64,000 nucleotides of DNA, from assembly GCF_025698545.1 (NCBI RefSeq), contig NC_068571.1, positions 32,831,733 to 32,895,732 of the forward strand, read 5' to 3'. The position numbers and the translations under genes are program-made. Position 1 is the first letter of the stretch. Every line of letters begins with the position of its first letter. Positions 12,381 through 23,933 of the stretch are shown here, one piece after another. Source of the stretch: Gossypium raimondii. Its lineage: Eukaryota; Streptophyta; Magnoliopsida; Malvales; Malvaceae. The notes beneath the pieces are model-generated. The model saw nothing but the letters and a program-made list of their open reading frames with translations, was not told where the DNA came from and searched no databases.

Positions 12381-12432
12381 ATTCTCGCAACGTCCTCATT
12401 ACGACTTCTGAATGGCACTGACTTGATTCGCC

Positions 12433-14442
12433 TCAGTCTCGTCTCGACGCCTTAGCTTTTCCCTTCCTTCGGGACTTTTGCTTCAGCTTACGTCGCTTCT
12501 TCACTCGAACCGTCCTACTCGTTTGTACATCTCGATGACAAGAAGTTATGTCACTCTCTTGTCCACATTCTAACTTGACTCGAACAGAATCCTCTTGATT
12601 CACCACACTTGGCTTCGCTTTGCCCACAGTCTCTCGGCCTCTTTGCTCAAGAACTTCGAAAGGGCCCCTACGTTCTTGCCAAGTCAACAAGTTAGAATGC
12701 AACACACTATCAAAGTGTTCGGAATGTATCTTTGCATTTACTCTGGTCAACTGCCCCTCATGCATCACTTCTTTTTCCTTGAAGTCCGATGCACCGCCCT
12801 CCTCTCCCATAGGTGGAATCCTTGTCGATGACTCGGCCAACTCCGATGCTTCATTCAACTTGAGCCTCATTGGTCCCAGCTTCATTGTTTTCATCACAAC
12901 TTTTTCCTCTAAGTCCGATGACAAACTCACATCTTCCTTAGGTGGAAGCCCCTCCGATGAATCACCAAGCTCAGACGTTGCCTTTCTTTTGACTTCGGCT
13001 TGCTTTGGACAGTTCCGCAACTCATGCGGAGCACTGCACAAGAAGCACTTTACTCGCTTCTTCTTGCTCCTCTTTGCCCTCTTGGCTTCGGCTTTTTCCT
13101 TGCTCGAACCAATTCTTGGGCTCCTTGTCTGCTTCATCGTTCCCTTTGATGACAGGCTTACTCGGACACTTCCGCAACCTATGTGGACCATGACACAAGA
13201 AGTACTCTACTGGCTTCTTCTCACTTTCGGCCTCCTTGGCTTTGACACCCCTTGTGCTCGAACCAAGTACCAAGGCCTTATCCACCTGCTTCTCTTTAAG
13301 CGCGGATTTCTTTGGACATTTCTTCAACATGTGTGGACCGTCGCAGAGAAAGCATTTTAGCTTGTCTCTTTTCCTCTTGGGTTCTTCTTCCCAACTCGTG
13401 GTTTCCCATTACCACCATTGCCGCCGTTGCCATTGTCATCAACAATATCCTCCTTGTGATCCATTTCACATACGCCCCTTTCCTCGGACTTGGAAGACCT
13501 AAGCTTGTCTTTCCCTAGACCAAGCTTGACCACAGACTCAACTATCGTCATGACTTCCGACAGCTTTTGGACACCTCTTTGTTCCACCTCCTGTCTGACC
13601 TACGGCTTCAATCCATTCTGAAAAGAAAGCAATGCTTCTCTTTCGGTCACCTCTAAAACTTGGAGCATGAGTTCCTTGAACTTTCGAACATACTCCCCCA
13701 CTGTGCTCTGTTGCGTTATCCCTTGAAACTTTGCTCGAGCTTCTTCCTCGAAAAATTCTAGGTAAAACTGTCCTTTCAATTCGCATTGGAACTCTTGCCA
13801 CGTCCCAATCTCACCTTGCCTTTTATCTGTGGTCCTGCCTCGCCACCATAAAAGCGCAATGTCAGTAAGAAACATTGAAGCAATGTTTACCTTAACCACA
13901 TCTTGGAAGATGCCTTTGGCATGGAAGTAGTTTTTCATCCTCCACAAGAAATTGTCCACATCGCATATAGACCTTTTCCTCACAAACTCTTTCGACTTCG
14001 GGATATCCTCATTATTGAGTGCTGCATTTGTTACTTATTTCCCCACAGCTGCTCGACACAAGGCCAGCTCTCCCATGAGCTCCTCTATTCTTGTGCTCAA
14101 AGTCCTCGTTGTGGCCATTGTTTCCTCCTTCAAAGCCATCGACATGGCCTCGAGAGCATCATTCCTTTCTGTCAGCTTATCCCTATGTGAATTAAACAAC
14201 TCGTTTACCTTATCCATGGTGGAATCAAGAGACATCTTTACATAGTCTCTGGATTGCTCCTTCCAGTTTGCTATGCGATCGTCGACCCCATCGAGTGCCT
14301 CCTTCACATCCTCCATGGATCCCTCGAGTTTACCCACACGTTCCTCTACTACTGATAATGTCTCCCTCAAAGACTTCCTCGCCCACCTTTGTTCGAATTC
14401 TTCTTTTGACATCCCAACGATGCCTTCGAACCAAAAACTCAT
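12433..14442 (-). pseudogene. Retrotransposon gag polyprotein with three zinc-knuckle units, disrupted
   Basis: The minus strand opens at ATG 14442 with a coiled-coil N-terminus (many Glu, Leu, Lys; KLEGSMEDVKEAL), then the gag core with WRMKNYFHAKGI, ALLWWRGR, TWQEFQCELKGQF and VGEYVRKFKEL, typical of plant Ty3 gag. The C-terminal part has three knuckle-like units: CFLCDGPHMLKKC, YFLCHGPHRLRKC (first Cys lost) and CFLCSAPHELRNC. Breaks seen: in-frame TAA at 14035-14037, in-frame TAG at 13600-13602 (probably once Trp), a frameshift near 13360-13380 and another near 13100. The last open piece (13191-12433) ends in a Lys/Arg-rich tail. Gag packages element RNA; this copy cannot make the whole protein. 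Confidence 0.85.
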
Positions 14443-14465
14443 CTATCACTTGGTTCGAACCAACA

Positions 14466-14477
14466 GCTCGGATACCA
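14466..14477 (-). other. Primer-binding site, initiator tRNA-Met type
   Basis: The minus strand reads TGGTATCCGAGC two bases inside the 5' LTR (14480). The usual plant initiator-Met primer site is TGGTATCAGAGC, so there is one mismatch. Confidence 0.8.
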
Positions 14478-14479
14478 CT

Positions 14480-15104
14480 TGTCACGAGGCTAGAGTTTTC
14501 TTTTGCGATCCGTGCGGCCTTAGGTGATCCGTTCGTCCAAACTCGCCTATGTCAGCCTTAACTCAAGTGAGGATTCTTTAAGAACTCCTCCAAGGCACCA
14601 AATTGAAGAGCGGAAGCGATTTATGCCAAAAGAAGCTAAACAAAAGAATAACAGAAAGAGCGCTCGCAAAGTGTTTGAGTAAATGCTCTCAATTCTCTTA
14701 TTCACAAAGAATAATGAAACAATGAATGGAGTGAGTACAACTGAGGGGGAGGCTCTCTATTTATAGTTGAGCTCCCCCAAAATCGATGGTCAAGATACAT
14801 TTACATCGACGGACGAGATTAACCATATCCCTTTATTTTAGGGATTTACAAGATATGCATATCAAATCTAATCTAATCTTTTACAAGATATGATTCCCTC
14901 TATCTTCTAAGATTAGTTACCATATTAGCCTAAGTTGCCATCTCTTCATTATTGGGCCAACCAGGCTTCAATTTGACAGGCTTCTCCAATAGATCTTTCA
15001 ATCGGGCCAGTTCTCGTGGGCCAAATGATCCCCATCTGAGCAATAGACCTCCATTAGATGCATTTGGTGCGATGGTCATGGGCTTTGAACTGCGGCCCGT
15101 GACA
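14480..15104 (-). repeat. 5' LTR of the gag-only element (right copy)
   Basis: 625 bp, tgtcacgagg to gcccgtgaca, direct repeat of 11743-12367. It carries the same TATA-like box. Confidence 0.9.
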
Positions 15105-16299
15105 TTAGTTCGATTGTATTTTGTAGTGAGTTGGTTCTAATTATAGTTGCTCAAACATATTCTTTCTTATTGTAGTATACTTGTAAATTCTTTCAAATTA
15201 AGAAATATATCAACCCTTTATATATCAACTTTATTTTATTTTTTTTTATTTTTTATTTTTTATTAATTGTTAATTGTTATTTGAGAAGAAAAAGACATCA
15301 TTTATACCCATTAATTACTATTTGAATTAAGTAATATTAAAAGAAAATACTCAAGTTAGGTAATTCGAAGTGTTTACTATCTAGCTAGAGATGAATTTTG
15401 TTAAAGGTAAATTTATTAATTCATTCCATGAATGAAACCATATAATTTAGAAAAAAAATAGCAAACACTCATCATAGACAGTGAAGGACAAACACTATCA
15501 ATACAACAAAGGTTTTAGCCTCAGCATCAATAGAATATTATGGCATGTTGACAATTGGCTTTGTCACAACTCAAGCACGACATATCTGGAGTGATTGCAA
15601 GTACTTAATATGATAAAGAAATCAACCCTAGATGATTTAAAGTGGCGAATAAAAATCGACAAAAGAATCTAGCATTCACTAAACTAGAGTGGGTAACAAC
15701 AATATCATCCCTAGAACCACTTGTAAAACTACTATTACAAGCATAAACAATACTAAAAAACGTGCTACAATAGCAAACACAACTTCTAAAACTGAAGGCT
15801 TATTAAAAAATAGAAAAACAAACAAAAAATATAAAACTTAAGATAACACGGGTCCAAATCGACACGTGAAATCATTTATTATTCTAAAATACTCTCAAAA
15901 CAGAAACAGATTAAGAAGTTGACGAAGAGCCACTCACTTTTCAAGAAAAACTACTAGTGGTCGGTGGAGTTTTAGCGAACGATATGCACTATCATCTGTC
16001 CATCATAACTTGTGAAGACAACAAATATACCCACAAAATAGATCTGCAAATCGAAAAGAGAAAAGACATGTATAATGAATGAGAAGAAGAAAAAAAAAAG
16101 GTTAATTGGTGAGGAAAAAGACGGGCGATAACCAACCCGAAGGTTGACACCGCCGCTAAGTAAAACAAAAGATAAAAGCAAACGGCCTAAAAAAAAATTT
16201 TAAGATTCTTCATAACAGATGACAATTCTTTAACTATGCTTGTGGAATTAAAAAAGTACACTATATAATAACCCATAAAATAGAATAAAATAATCAACA
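15105..16299. other. Non-coding stretch with a LINE-tail fragment
   Basis: No supported gene. About 15165-15400 repeats part of the LINE-tail unit found at 16300-17560 (cttgtaaattctttcaa, then tattaattgtt.atttg and attaattac.attt). The rest (15400-16299) is AT-rich sequence that I could not classify. Confidence 0.4.
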
Positions 16300-17560
16300 A
16301 TATCAATATTTTGGAATTTCTGTCAATATCAATAAGTAGAATCAATATTTACAATAGACATGACTTCAACTAGCTAAAATAGTGGCTCGTTAATATCAAT
16401 GGTGGATTTAACAAGTTGGTTGGCCACTTGATTACCATCTCACAGTAGAGGCAAGAAATCAAATGGTTCTCCTCCATTTTGCTATTCTTAAGCGCTACAC
16501 TTATCTCCAAAATACCCGTATTTGTAAATTCTTTCAAAATAATAAATTATACCAATATTTATAATTTTATATAATATGAATTATTAACATATCATAACAT
16601 TATATTGTAGCTTTATTTTATTTATTTTATTAATTGTGTTTTCTTTTGGTAAAAAGGAAATATATTTTTACTCATGAATTACCATTTTATCTTCTTCTTT
16701 TTTTATTAATTGTTATTTGGGAAAAAGAGAATATCCTTTTACTCATTAATTACCATTTTAATTAAGCAATGTTAAAAGAAAAAGATAAATTATTATTTTT
16801 AAATGAAAATTGCAAATTTCTATTAATATTAACATTAATTACAATCAATATTTACAATAGGCATCATCTATCCAAAGCAGTGGCTGGTGGATTTAGCAAG
16901 TTGGGTGGCCATTTGATTACCATCTCTAGATACATGATAGAACAGGCAAGAAATCAAAAGCTTTTATCTCCATTTTGCAATTCCGAAGCACTAAATCTAT
17001 CTCTGGAATATTAGTTCCAAATAATACTATAATGTATTTGTAAATTCCTTCAAGAATATACAGATATTTAAAATTTACATAATATGAATTACCAACATAT
17101 CAAAACTCTATATATCAACTTTTTTATTTTTTATTAATTGTTCTTCTTTTTACTCATCAATTACCATTTTACCTTTTTCTTTTTATTGATTGTTGTTTGG
17201 GAAAAGAAGATATCCTTTACTCATTAGTTACCATTTTAGTTAAGCAATGTTAAAAGGAAAATGATTGAGCTAGGTAATTCCAAGTGTCAAGTACCTATTT
17301 TAAGATAAATTATTTTCTAAAAGAATATTGTAAATTTCTATTAATACCAATAAGAAGTACAATTAATATTTACAATAGGCATGACTTTCCATGGCACTTC
17401 ATTTACCCAAAACAATAACTCATTGATACCAAGGGCAAATTTAGCAAGTTGGTGAGCCACTTGATTACCATATCAAGATACAAGACAATAAAGACAAGCA
17501 ATCAAACGCTTCTCCTCCATTTTGCAATTCTTAAGCACTACACCCATTTTGAAAACGCCA
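16300..17560 (-). repeat. Tandem units of a LINE 3' end (RNase H C-terminus plus tail)
   Basis: The landmark tggccacttgattacc occurs at about 16421, 16906 and 17453, so the units are about 485 and 548 bp. Read on the minus strand each contains a relic of the RNase H end, GNQVANQL or GNQMATQLAK, which resembles the N.VAH.LAK segment of plant LINE RNase H domains, followed by an AT-rich tail. All frames are broken. Confidence 0.55.
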
Positions 17561-17700
17561 ATTCCCCCATTCTCGAAACTCCTGATCAAATTTATTGCAT
17601 CTTCTTTTAGTATCACTTTTCTTAGACTAAGGTCTCCAGCAAATTTAACGGCATTAAAACATGCAAAAGCCTTAACATTTCCAAATCAAACACACAAGAG
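17379..17700 (-). pseudogene. LINE RNase H-like (RVT_3) domain fragment
   Basis: On the minus strand one frame reads AFACFNAVKFAGDLSLRKV, then ILKEDAINLI, then NGG..VFKMG, a stop, and YGNQVAHQLAKFALGINELL. This is the A.AC..A..FA.DL....V..E.D layout and the N.VAH.LAK end of RNase H domains of plant L1-type LINEs. It joins, across the solo LTR 17717-18340, with the N-terminal half of the same domain at 18345-18460. Confidence 0.65.
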
Positions 17701-17716
17701 AGAAAGACTATGCAAG

Positions 17717-18340
17717 TGTCACGGCCGCTGTTCAAAGCCTGTGACCATCGCACCAAATGCATCCAATGGAGGTCTATTGTTTAGATGGGGATCATTTGGC
17801 CCGCAAGAACTGTCCCGATTCAAGAAGCTATTGGAGAAGCCTGTCAGATTCAAGCCTGGTTGGCCTGATAATAAAGATATGACAACTTAGGCCAATTTGG
17901 TAATTAATCTTAGAAGATTGAGGAAATCATATCTTGTAAAGATTAGATTTGATTTGATATGGCATATCTTGTAAATCCCTAAAATCAAGGGATATGGTTA
18001 ATCTCGTCTGTCGATGTAAATGTATCTTGACCATCGGTTTTGGGGGAGCTCAACTATAAATAGAGAGTCTCCCCCTCATTTGTACTCAATCCATTCATTG
18101 TTTCATTATTCTTTGTGAATAAGAGAATATTGAGAGCATTTACTCAAACACTTTATGTGTGTTCTTTCTATTGTTCTTTGTAGCTTCTTTTTACATAAAT
18201 CGCTTCCGCTCTTCAACTTGGTGCCTAGGAGGAGTTCTTAGGGAATCCTCACTTGAGTAAAGGCTGACTTAGACGAGTTTTGACAAACGAATCACCTAAG
18301 GTCGCACGGATTGTGAGATGAAAGATCTAGCCCCGTGACA
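17717..18340 (+). repeat. Solo LTR of the gag-only family, opposite orientation to 11743-15104
   Basis: 624 bp; begins tgtcacggccgc and ends ccccgtgaca; it is the reverse complement of the LTRs at 11743 and 14480. The sequence caag lies on both sides (17713-17716 and 18341-18344), a 4-bp target duplication. It sits inside a LINE RNase H domain, whose two halves resume on either side. A TATA-like ctataaatag lies near 18052. Confidence 0.88.
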
Positions 18341-18344
18341 CAAG

Positions 18345-18913
18345 AACCCATAATCTTTTCGTGGGGATTTCTCACCACAAAGTCAACAGCACCTCGCTTC
18401 GCTTCTTGTAAAAGAACTTCATCAAAGTTTAGCTTCACTTAAAGATTAACCTATAGAGACCAACAAACCATACCAAAGCTTTGTTTCAGCACCATGGAAA
18501 TCTAAGCACTAGAGTATGCTACTTGATAAGCCAAAATGAACCTACATTATTCCTCCACAAATGCTACAACACCCTTATGTAAATTTTTATTTCGATTGAA
18601 CTAAGCATGGCAATGACAAATTAAGCCCACTTTAAAATATTTCTCATCAGAAGAACTAAGCCATGAGGATAACCATTCTTGCAACAAAATCCCATCGGTC
18701 AACCCCTAATTAAAGCCTAGGCCCAAATAGCGCGAACATGCTCACAATCCCTACATGCATGGAAGGTCGTTTTAGGTTGTGACCCTTTTCGCTTGCATTC
18801 CACCTAATTAGTTAATCTCCTCTTACCCAAGTCCTTCATGGTTGGAAGAGAGTCATGAAAAAGATGCCAACAATGAATTTTTATTTTTTCAGGAACTTTT
18901 GCTTTCCGTAACT
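18345..18913 (-). pseudogene. LINE zinc-binding (zf-RVT) segment and start of RNase H domain
   Basis: On the minus strand the order is LRKAKVPEKIKIHCWHLFHD, SLPTMKDLGKRRLTN, a stop, VECKRKG..QPKTTFHACRDC and HVRAIWA (18913-18700), then after a linker VKLNFDEVLLQEAKRGAVDF and VVRNPHEKIMGS (about 18450-18345). These are the zf-RVT segment and the beginning of RNase H in plant LINEs, in the right order. Stops and small shifts show decay. Confidence 0.7.
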
Positions 18914-18949
18914 TCTTATTAGCTCTGAGTTGATTCGGCTTTCACTTTT

Positions 18950-20587
18950 CATAAAGAGAAAACAAGATAGGAAAAAACAACAGGGTAAGCATATATATGT
19001 ATTCAGTAAGCTCATAGATGTTAAAACAGTAAACTTACCTTATTTCATAATTACACAATTCAAAACAACAAATTTAATTATGTTTCCTGTCACAACATAT
19101 CATAACCGAAGGTGAGTATTTCATATACAATTGTATAATCCATCCATTCACTAGTACAAATCAATTCAGTATTGTTTCATCTAAATTAGCAAACGAAATA
19201 CATCATTTGCCCAATCAAAACATATGAACACATTCGTTTCCAATCACTATACCGAATTAGACAATACACTTCCTTCTTAAATCATTAACTCGATGAAATA
19301 TAATAACAAATACAGATAAAAGGGTAGCTAAATCACACCAGTAGGCACCGTAGTGCATATTTCATACTAGTGCGTAGCTAACCCTATTTTCAAGTCAATT
19401 GTATCCTATCCTATGTTCGTCTAAGCTTAATACACATATTAGAACAATTCTTTACATTTCAGTCATTCTCACCCTTTTGTACCATTTTGAATACATTTCA
19501 AAATACAATTTATATAATAACAACTCATGATTTAAGCACATTCAATACATTTATAAACATAACTACATCATATGAACTTACCAAGTACAAACAATAATAT
19601 AAGTGTCAGGGACTAATATGTAATTTTCCTTTTTCTCGATTATATTTGGTTGATTCAATTCTTGATCTATACAAGTAATTCATTTCAAAATATCGTGTCA
19701 ATTACCTTATAACAGTTTTTTAATGCATATGATATCCTATTATCACTTTTCATAGTTTCCTAAAATTTCACATTTTATTCAATTTAGTCCTTAAAACCGA
19801 AACCATAATATCTTTCATAATTAAGCCTAATTCCACAATCGATTTCAAATATATCCTTATACAGCCCTCTACAATAAATAATTATAGAAATTTCATGCCA
19901 AATCAAAATATTTTCATTTTAGTTCCTAAACTCAAAACGAACCAATTTCAATTTATAAATTAGTCCATAATCAAATCTAAGCTTATAACCAAGCTATATG
20001 AAAACAAAAACATCAAAAAACATCAATGGAAGATTTCAAAACTCTAACAATTTTACGATTTAGTACCCGGGCTAATTAGATTAAACTACAACGATCTCAA
20101 AAACATGAAACGAATTTGGTTTAGCTTACCGTGCAAAGAACTAAAGTTGGTCGAACCTCAAGACTTCCAAAAATGGTGTTTGGTTTGATTTTTCAGTGGA
20201 GGGACAAAATGGAGATGATGACATTTGTTTTTCTTATTTTAACATATAATTATAATTATTAAATCATAAATTTAACATATAAAATCAATGGGAGAATACA
20301 CTAACCGTCCACTAAACCTTTAAGGTGGTTAATTTACCACTTAAAACCTCAAACATTTATTAATTATCTTAACTAATAAAAATTAATAGCAATTAACTTT
20401 TGTGGTTTTTACGATTTAGTCATCGTACCTTAATTAACCATTCAATCAAAAAATTTATTGGACCAAAATTTAATATAACTTTATAATAGACTAGTAAATA
20501 TTAATAAATAATATTTAATGACTCGATCATCGAAAAATGAGGCTCCGAAACCACCATTTTGGGTATCATTAAAAATGGGTCGTTACA
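18950..20587 (-). repeat. Truncated LTR of the TGTAACGACC family
   Basis: The right end gggtcgttaca and the preceding actcgat..cgaaaaatga..ctccgaaa match the right end of the intact LTR at 44753-47727. Its left part (aacagggtaagcat..taagctc) matches an internal part of that LTR near 45650, so about 900 bp of the left end is missing. Orientation is assigned because Ty3 LTRs commonly start TGTAACGACC, here on the minus strand. Confidence 0.6.
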
Positions 20588-20612
20588 ACAACCTTAGGTC
20601 CCTTAAAAACAA

Positions 20613-21669
20613 CTATTCTCTTTCCTTTCGCTTTGTCCATGTGTCCTTACGTTGACCATCTTTTTTAGCATTAAATTTGATACCAGCAGACAAAGAATTA
20701 ACATTAGTTTTTTTTAATAATCTATTGTATGATCCCCCTATTAGCTCACAATTATTCGATAGAATCGTAAAGTGTGATCCATCAAGATTCTCGTTATTCC
20801 TATCATTTTTCTTGATATAATTTATTATTTTCCTTCTTTGTTTCTTACCCACAATCATCCAGTCATCGAAGTTTTTCAACTCTACTCTCTGATCCACAAC
20901 TAACGTCAATGACACTTCCTTATTATTTGACTCATGAGCATCAGAATTCCCATATCTAATAGGGCATGTATCAAACTTAGGAAGGCATTTGTATTCCACT
21001 TGTTGTAACATTCCATCAATCCAAATCTTTAAGATTAATGGTTTCTCCAAATCCACAACCACTGTTATTCGCGCAAAATGACCCATGGACCCATTATTAA
21101 TGTTCTAGTCAATCTCAACCACCCAACGAATAGTATTTCCAATAGTAGTTAAAATGTTTTTTTTTTTTTGTAAAGTGCTCTAGAGAGACCTGATAAACAA
21201 ATCTAAACAATTATCCTTCGAGGTAAACTTTGGCTCGTAGAAAACATCGATGACCATGGATCAATTATTCACCATAGGCAATCCAAGGCACTACAATCAA
21301 AGCTTTAATGTAATATTCTTTATCCTTAAAGCTAACAATATATTAGCCATTCTCTAAATCCATGAGTTGAATTATTGATTTCGGTTTCCAAATAGCGTAT
21401 ACCTTACTCAAGAGAGCATTAACTTGCACCCTCCTTCCCATCAAATTGACAATCTCTGTAAGGCATCTACTTTTCTCAACTAGAGAATGCACCCTTTCTG
21501 AGAAGCAGGTAGACAGAATACCATCTATGGTTTTCGTAATTACCTCACCATCCTGTAGCTTCACATCATCTTTTTCATGAGCCTTTTCCCTCTTACTATC
21601 TTCTCTAAATAAAATATCTTTAAACGACGTCTGGTTACCCTCATCAGGTTCACTAATCGAATCACCCAT
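20613..21669 (-). pseudogene. LINE ORF1 remnant (DUF4283 and CCHC-type zinc knuckle)
   Basis: The first piece (21669-21343) contains LMGRRVQVNALLSKVYAIWK, then PKSIIQLMDLENG, the start of a DUF4283 domain as in plant L1-type ORF1 proteins. Decayed sequence with stops follows, then an open piece (21086-20613) with GHFARITVVVDLEKPLIL and VEYKCLPKFDTCP, which is the usual segment leading into the zinc knuckle; the knuckle itself is damaged (CPIRYGN). ORF1 binds LINE RNA. The LTR 18950-20587 stands where endonuclease and reverse transcriptase should follow. Confidence 0.7.
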
Positions 21670-21946
21670 ATCAATAGAATCATCCTCTTTTCGTCACACC
21701 TTCTTCGTTATCCTATTGATCTTTGTGCCCATCATCTAGAGAAAACTTGTAATATGCAAAAATATGCATACAAAGGGATTTAAACCCATGCCAATTGCAT
21801 TAGTAAAACCTAAAATTTACCTCTAAACGAGAGCTTCATTTTTTTATGTCATATTTATCTTTAAAAGGAACTCCCAGCACTTTAGTACGACACTTAGATA
21901 AAACGATTTATATATTTCTATAGTTTTTCATACTTGCTTTTTCCTA

Positions 21947-22317
21947 GGTTAAAATACGTTATTAGTCCTTGTACTTATTGAATTTGAGATTTAGTCTCTA
22001 TACTTAAAAAGTTTTTTTAAAAGTCAATCCTCTTACTTTTTCAATTTTAAAACCCTAGCCCAACCATCATTGTTGTTGGTGGTCTCTACCAAAATTTGTT
22101 AACATACTTATTTTTTCCAATCATATGCCACATAATATGAAGACAACCTAATCAGCATGCCAATTTGATATATTTTGACAGGAAATACTAACAATGTTAG
22201 TGCTTAGACTGAGATTTTTAAATAAGAAAAGAAAGAAGACATAATTTTTAACTTTTAAGTATAAGGACTAAATCTCAAATTTTGTCAAATTATAGAGAAT
22301 AACAACATATTTTAACC
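21947..22317. mobile_element. MITE with long terminal inverted repeats
   Basis: Left end ggttaaaatacgttattag..cttgtactt..gaatttgagatttagtc and the right end, read in reverse, ggttaaaatatgttgttat..gagatttagtccttatactt, form inverted repeats of about 60 bp in a 371-bp element. Flanks are T/C-rich on both sides (ttttcct), which may be part of a target duplication. No coding capacity. Long inverted ends suggest a Mutator-type MITE. Confidence 0.55.
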
Positions 22318-22849
22318 TTTTCCTTATCAATTGTGTAACATTTTTCAGTTAGCTTATAGTAATTTTTTTATAAAGTTTATAAGTATAAATACAATTATAA
22401 ATACATGTTCGAGCGAGTATAAAGGTCAATATAAAATATTAAGAAAATAGAATGTATCACATAAATGAAATTTTATATTATTTTAAAATAATTTAAATTT
22501 TAAATATATAAATAATTTTAAAAAGCAGTTAGTTTATTATTAAAATTTAGTTATTAAAATTTAGTTAACTTTTAAATGGGTAATTATTTTTAATATTTAT
22601 TTATTTAAAATTAAAATATTCATTTATAATTCCGTTGTGGTTTAGAATTTTAAGTAAGTTAACCAAGTGATGTGGAGCTATAAATATAAGAATTATTATA
22701 TGTAAATATTACTTAAAAAATTCATGTAACATGGACATTGGATGTTTCAAAAGGTTCAACCTTCACATAAGAGAGCCATGAATCTTGCAACAACTATTAG
22801 AATCATGCAGTAATTAGATACATACTATGCTTCTTCTAAATTCAACTTG
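22318..22849. other. AT-rich stretch without a gene
   Basis: No supported ORF. A short part (about 22748-22830) resembles 25490-25575 (see findings). Confidence 0.5.
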
Positions 22850-23830
22850 GAGGTAAAAATCACATAGTTACTTAAGCGTTCCTTATTAGAATTTAAACTG
22901 TTAGTGGAGTCTTTATCACTCCAAGTAACACATAGAGAGTTCTTTTCTTCAAGATGTTTTTACACTTTACCTGAATGTATCCATAACCATGACATTCATG
23001 GCACTGAATCATTTTCTTTTTGTCTCTAGTAGTTTCCTTATTGATTACAACTCCTTTGGATTTCCCTTTCAAATCTCTAACTTCGATTAGCTTTGAACTT
23101 GAATGCCTGGTTGAAGTTTTGATCCGGTAACGCTATTTGCTCTTGCAAAGCATCTACAGTAGTGCTTTAATCAATGAGAATTATTTTTGTCACTTGTAAG
23201 ACAATACTCTATTCTCTTGTGGTTCTGTTCTTCTTTTCTTCATCTAAATTAATCTCAAAGGTTTGAAGAGATCCAATCAACTCCTCAATATGGAAGGCAT
23301 CAATGTCATTTGCTTCCTTAATGGTAGTTTCCTTGATGTTGAACCTTTCAAGCAATGATTGAAGAACTTTCCTAACCAGCTTTGAATTTGTGTATTCATC
23401 TCCAAGGGTAAAACCTAATTGGATAGGTCACAATGTTTGGCATAGAATTCACCAATAGTTTTTCTCTCTTGTATTCCCGTATTTTTTTTTCAAATTTAGT
23501 AATAAGCATAAGTTTTGATCGTTTGACAATGTTTGTACCTTCTTGAGTAGTTTGAAAAATATCTTAAGCCTCTTTTGCACTCTCGCTTTTAAAAATACGT
23601 TTGAACTCTTATCTATCCACACCACAAAAGATTCCATTGAGAGCTTTTGAATTAGCACTTTCAAGCCTCTCTTCTTTTGTAATCTATTGCACTTCAGGTT
23701 GTGGAGTCTTAATACATGCTTCTTTAGTAAAAGGATATTCCCAACCATTCACAACTAATCTTCACGGTCTTTCATCAATGACTTTAATAAAGGTAGTCAT
23801 CCTAACCTTCTAGTAGGCATAATTAACATC
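22850..23830 (-). pseudogene. Ty1/Copia gag remnant (DUF4219/UBN2 type)
   Basis: Read on the minus strand, several frames together give NGWEYPFTKEACIKTPQPE, NSKALNGIFCGVDR, EFKRIFKSESAKEA, DIFQTTQEGTNIVK, then NSKLVRKVLQSLLERFNIKE, IDAFHIEELIGSLQTFEINL, the knuckle CHECHGYG and TWSDKDSTNSL near the left end. This is the standard gag order of plant Copia elements. Many stops and frameshifts show that it is dead. It follows the primer site and LTR at 23919-24705 in the correct order. Nothing of protease, integrase or reverse transcriptase was seen. Confidence 0.75.
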
Positions 23831-23918
23831 ATCAAGCATAGGGGGATGAGATACCGATGCACCTTTCATTTCTGACAAATATCAATACTAGGAAGTCCAC
23901 TAGATGTGTTTAGTGGGA

Positions 23919-23931
23919 GGCTCTGATACCA
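23919..23931 (-). other. Primer-binding site, initiator tRNA-Met
   Basis: The minus strand reads TGGTATCAGAGCC two bases inside the LTR that ends at 23934; a perfect initiator-Met primer site. Confidence 0.88.
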
Positions 23932-23933
23932 AT

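Larger units (their letters stand above)
11743..15104 (-). mobile_element. Gag-only non-autonomous LTR retrotransposon (TR-GAG type), 3.36 kb
   Basis: Two direct 625-bp LTRs (11743-12367 and 14480-15104) start tgtca and end gtgaca and enclose 2.1 kb. The minus-strand internal region has a primer site, one gag reading frame and a polypurine tract, and no protease, reverse transcriptase, RNase H or integrase. This matches the TR-GAG class of non-autonomous elements. The LTRs differ at roughly 30 places by eye (about 5 percent), so the insertion is not very recent. Flanks are cctag on the left and ttagt on the right: an imperfect 4-bp duplication (ctag/ttag) at best. Confidence 0.85.

Noticed and set aside
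12620..13360. 246-codon ORF on the plus strand
   Set aside because: It is the antisense of the gag reading frame; the minus strand has the zinc-knuckle units, primer site and polypurine tract in order.
23449..23748. 99-codon minus-strand ORF as a gene
   Set aside because: It is the wrong frame over the Copia gag remnant; the gag-like peptide is in the neighbouring frame.
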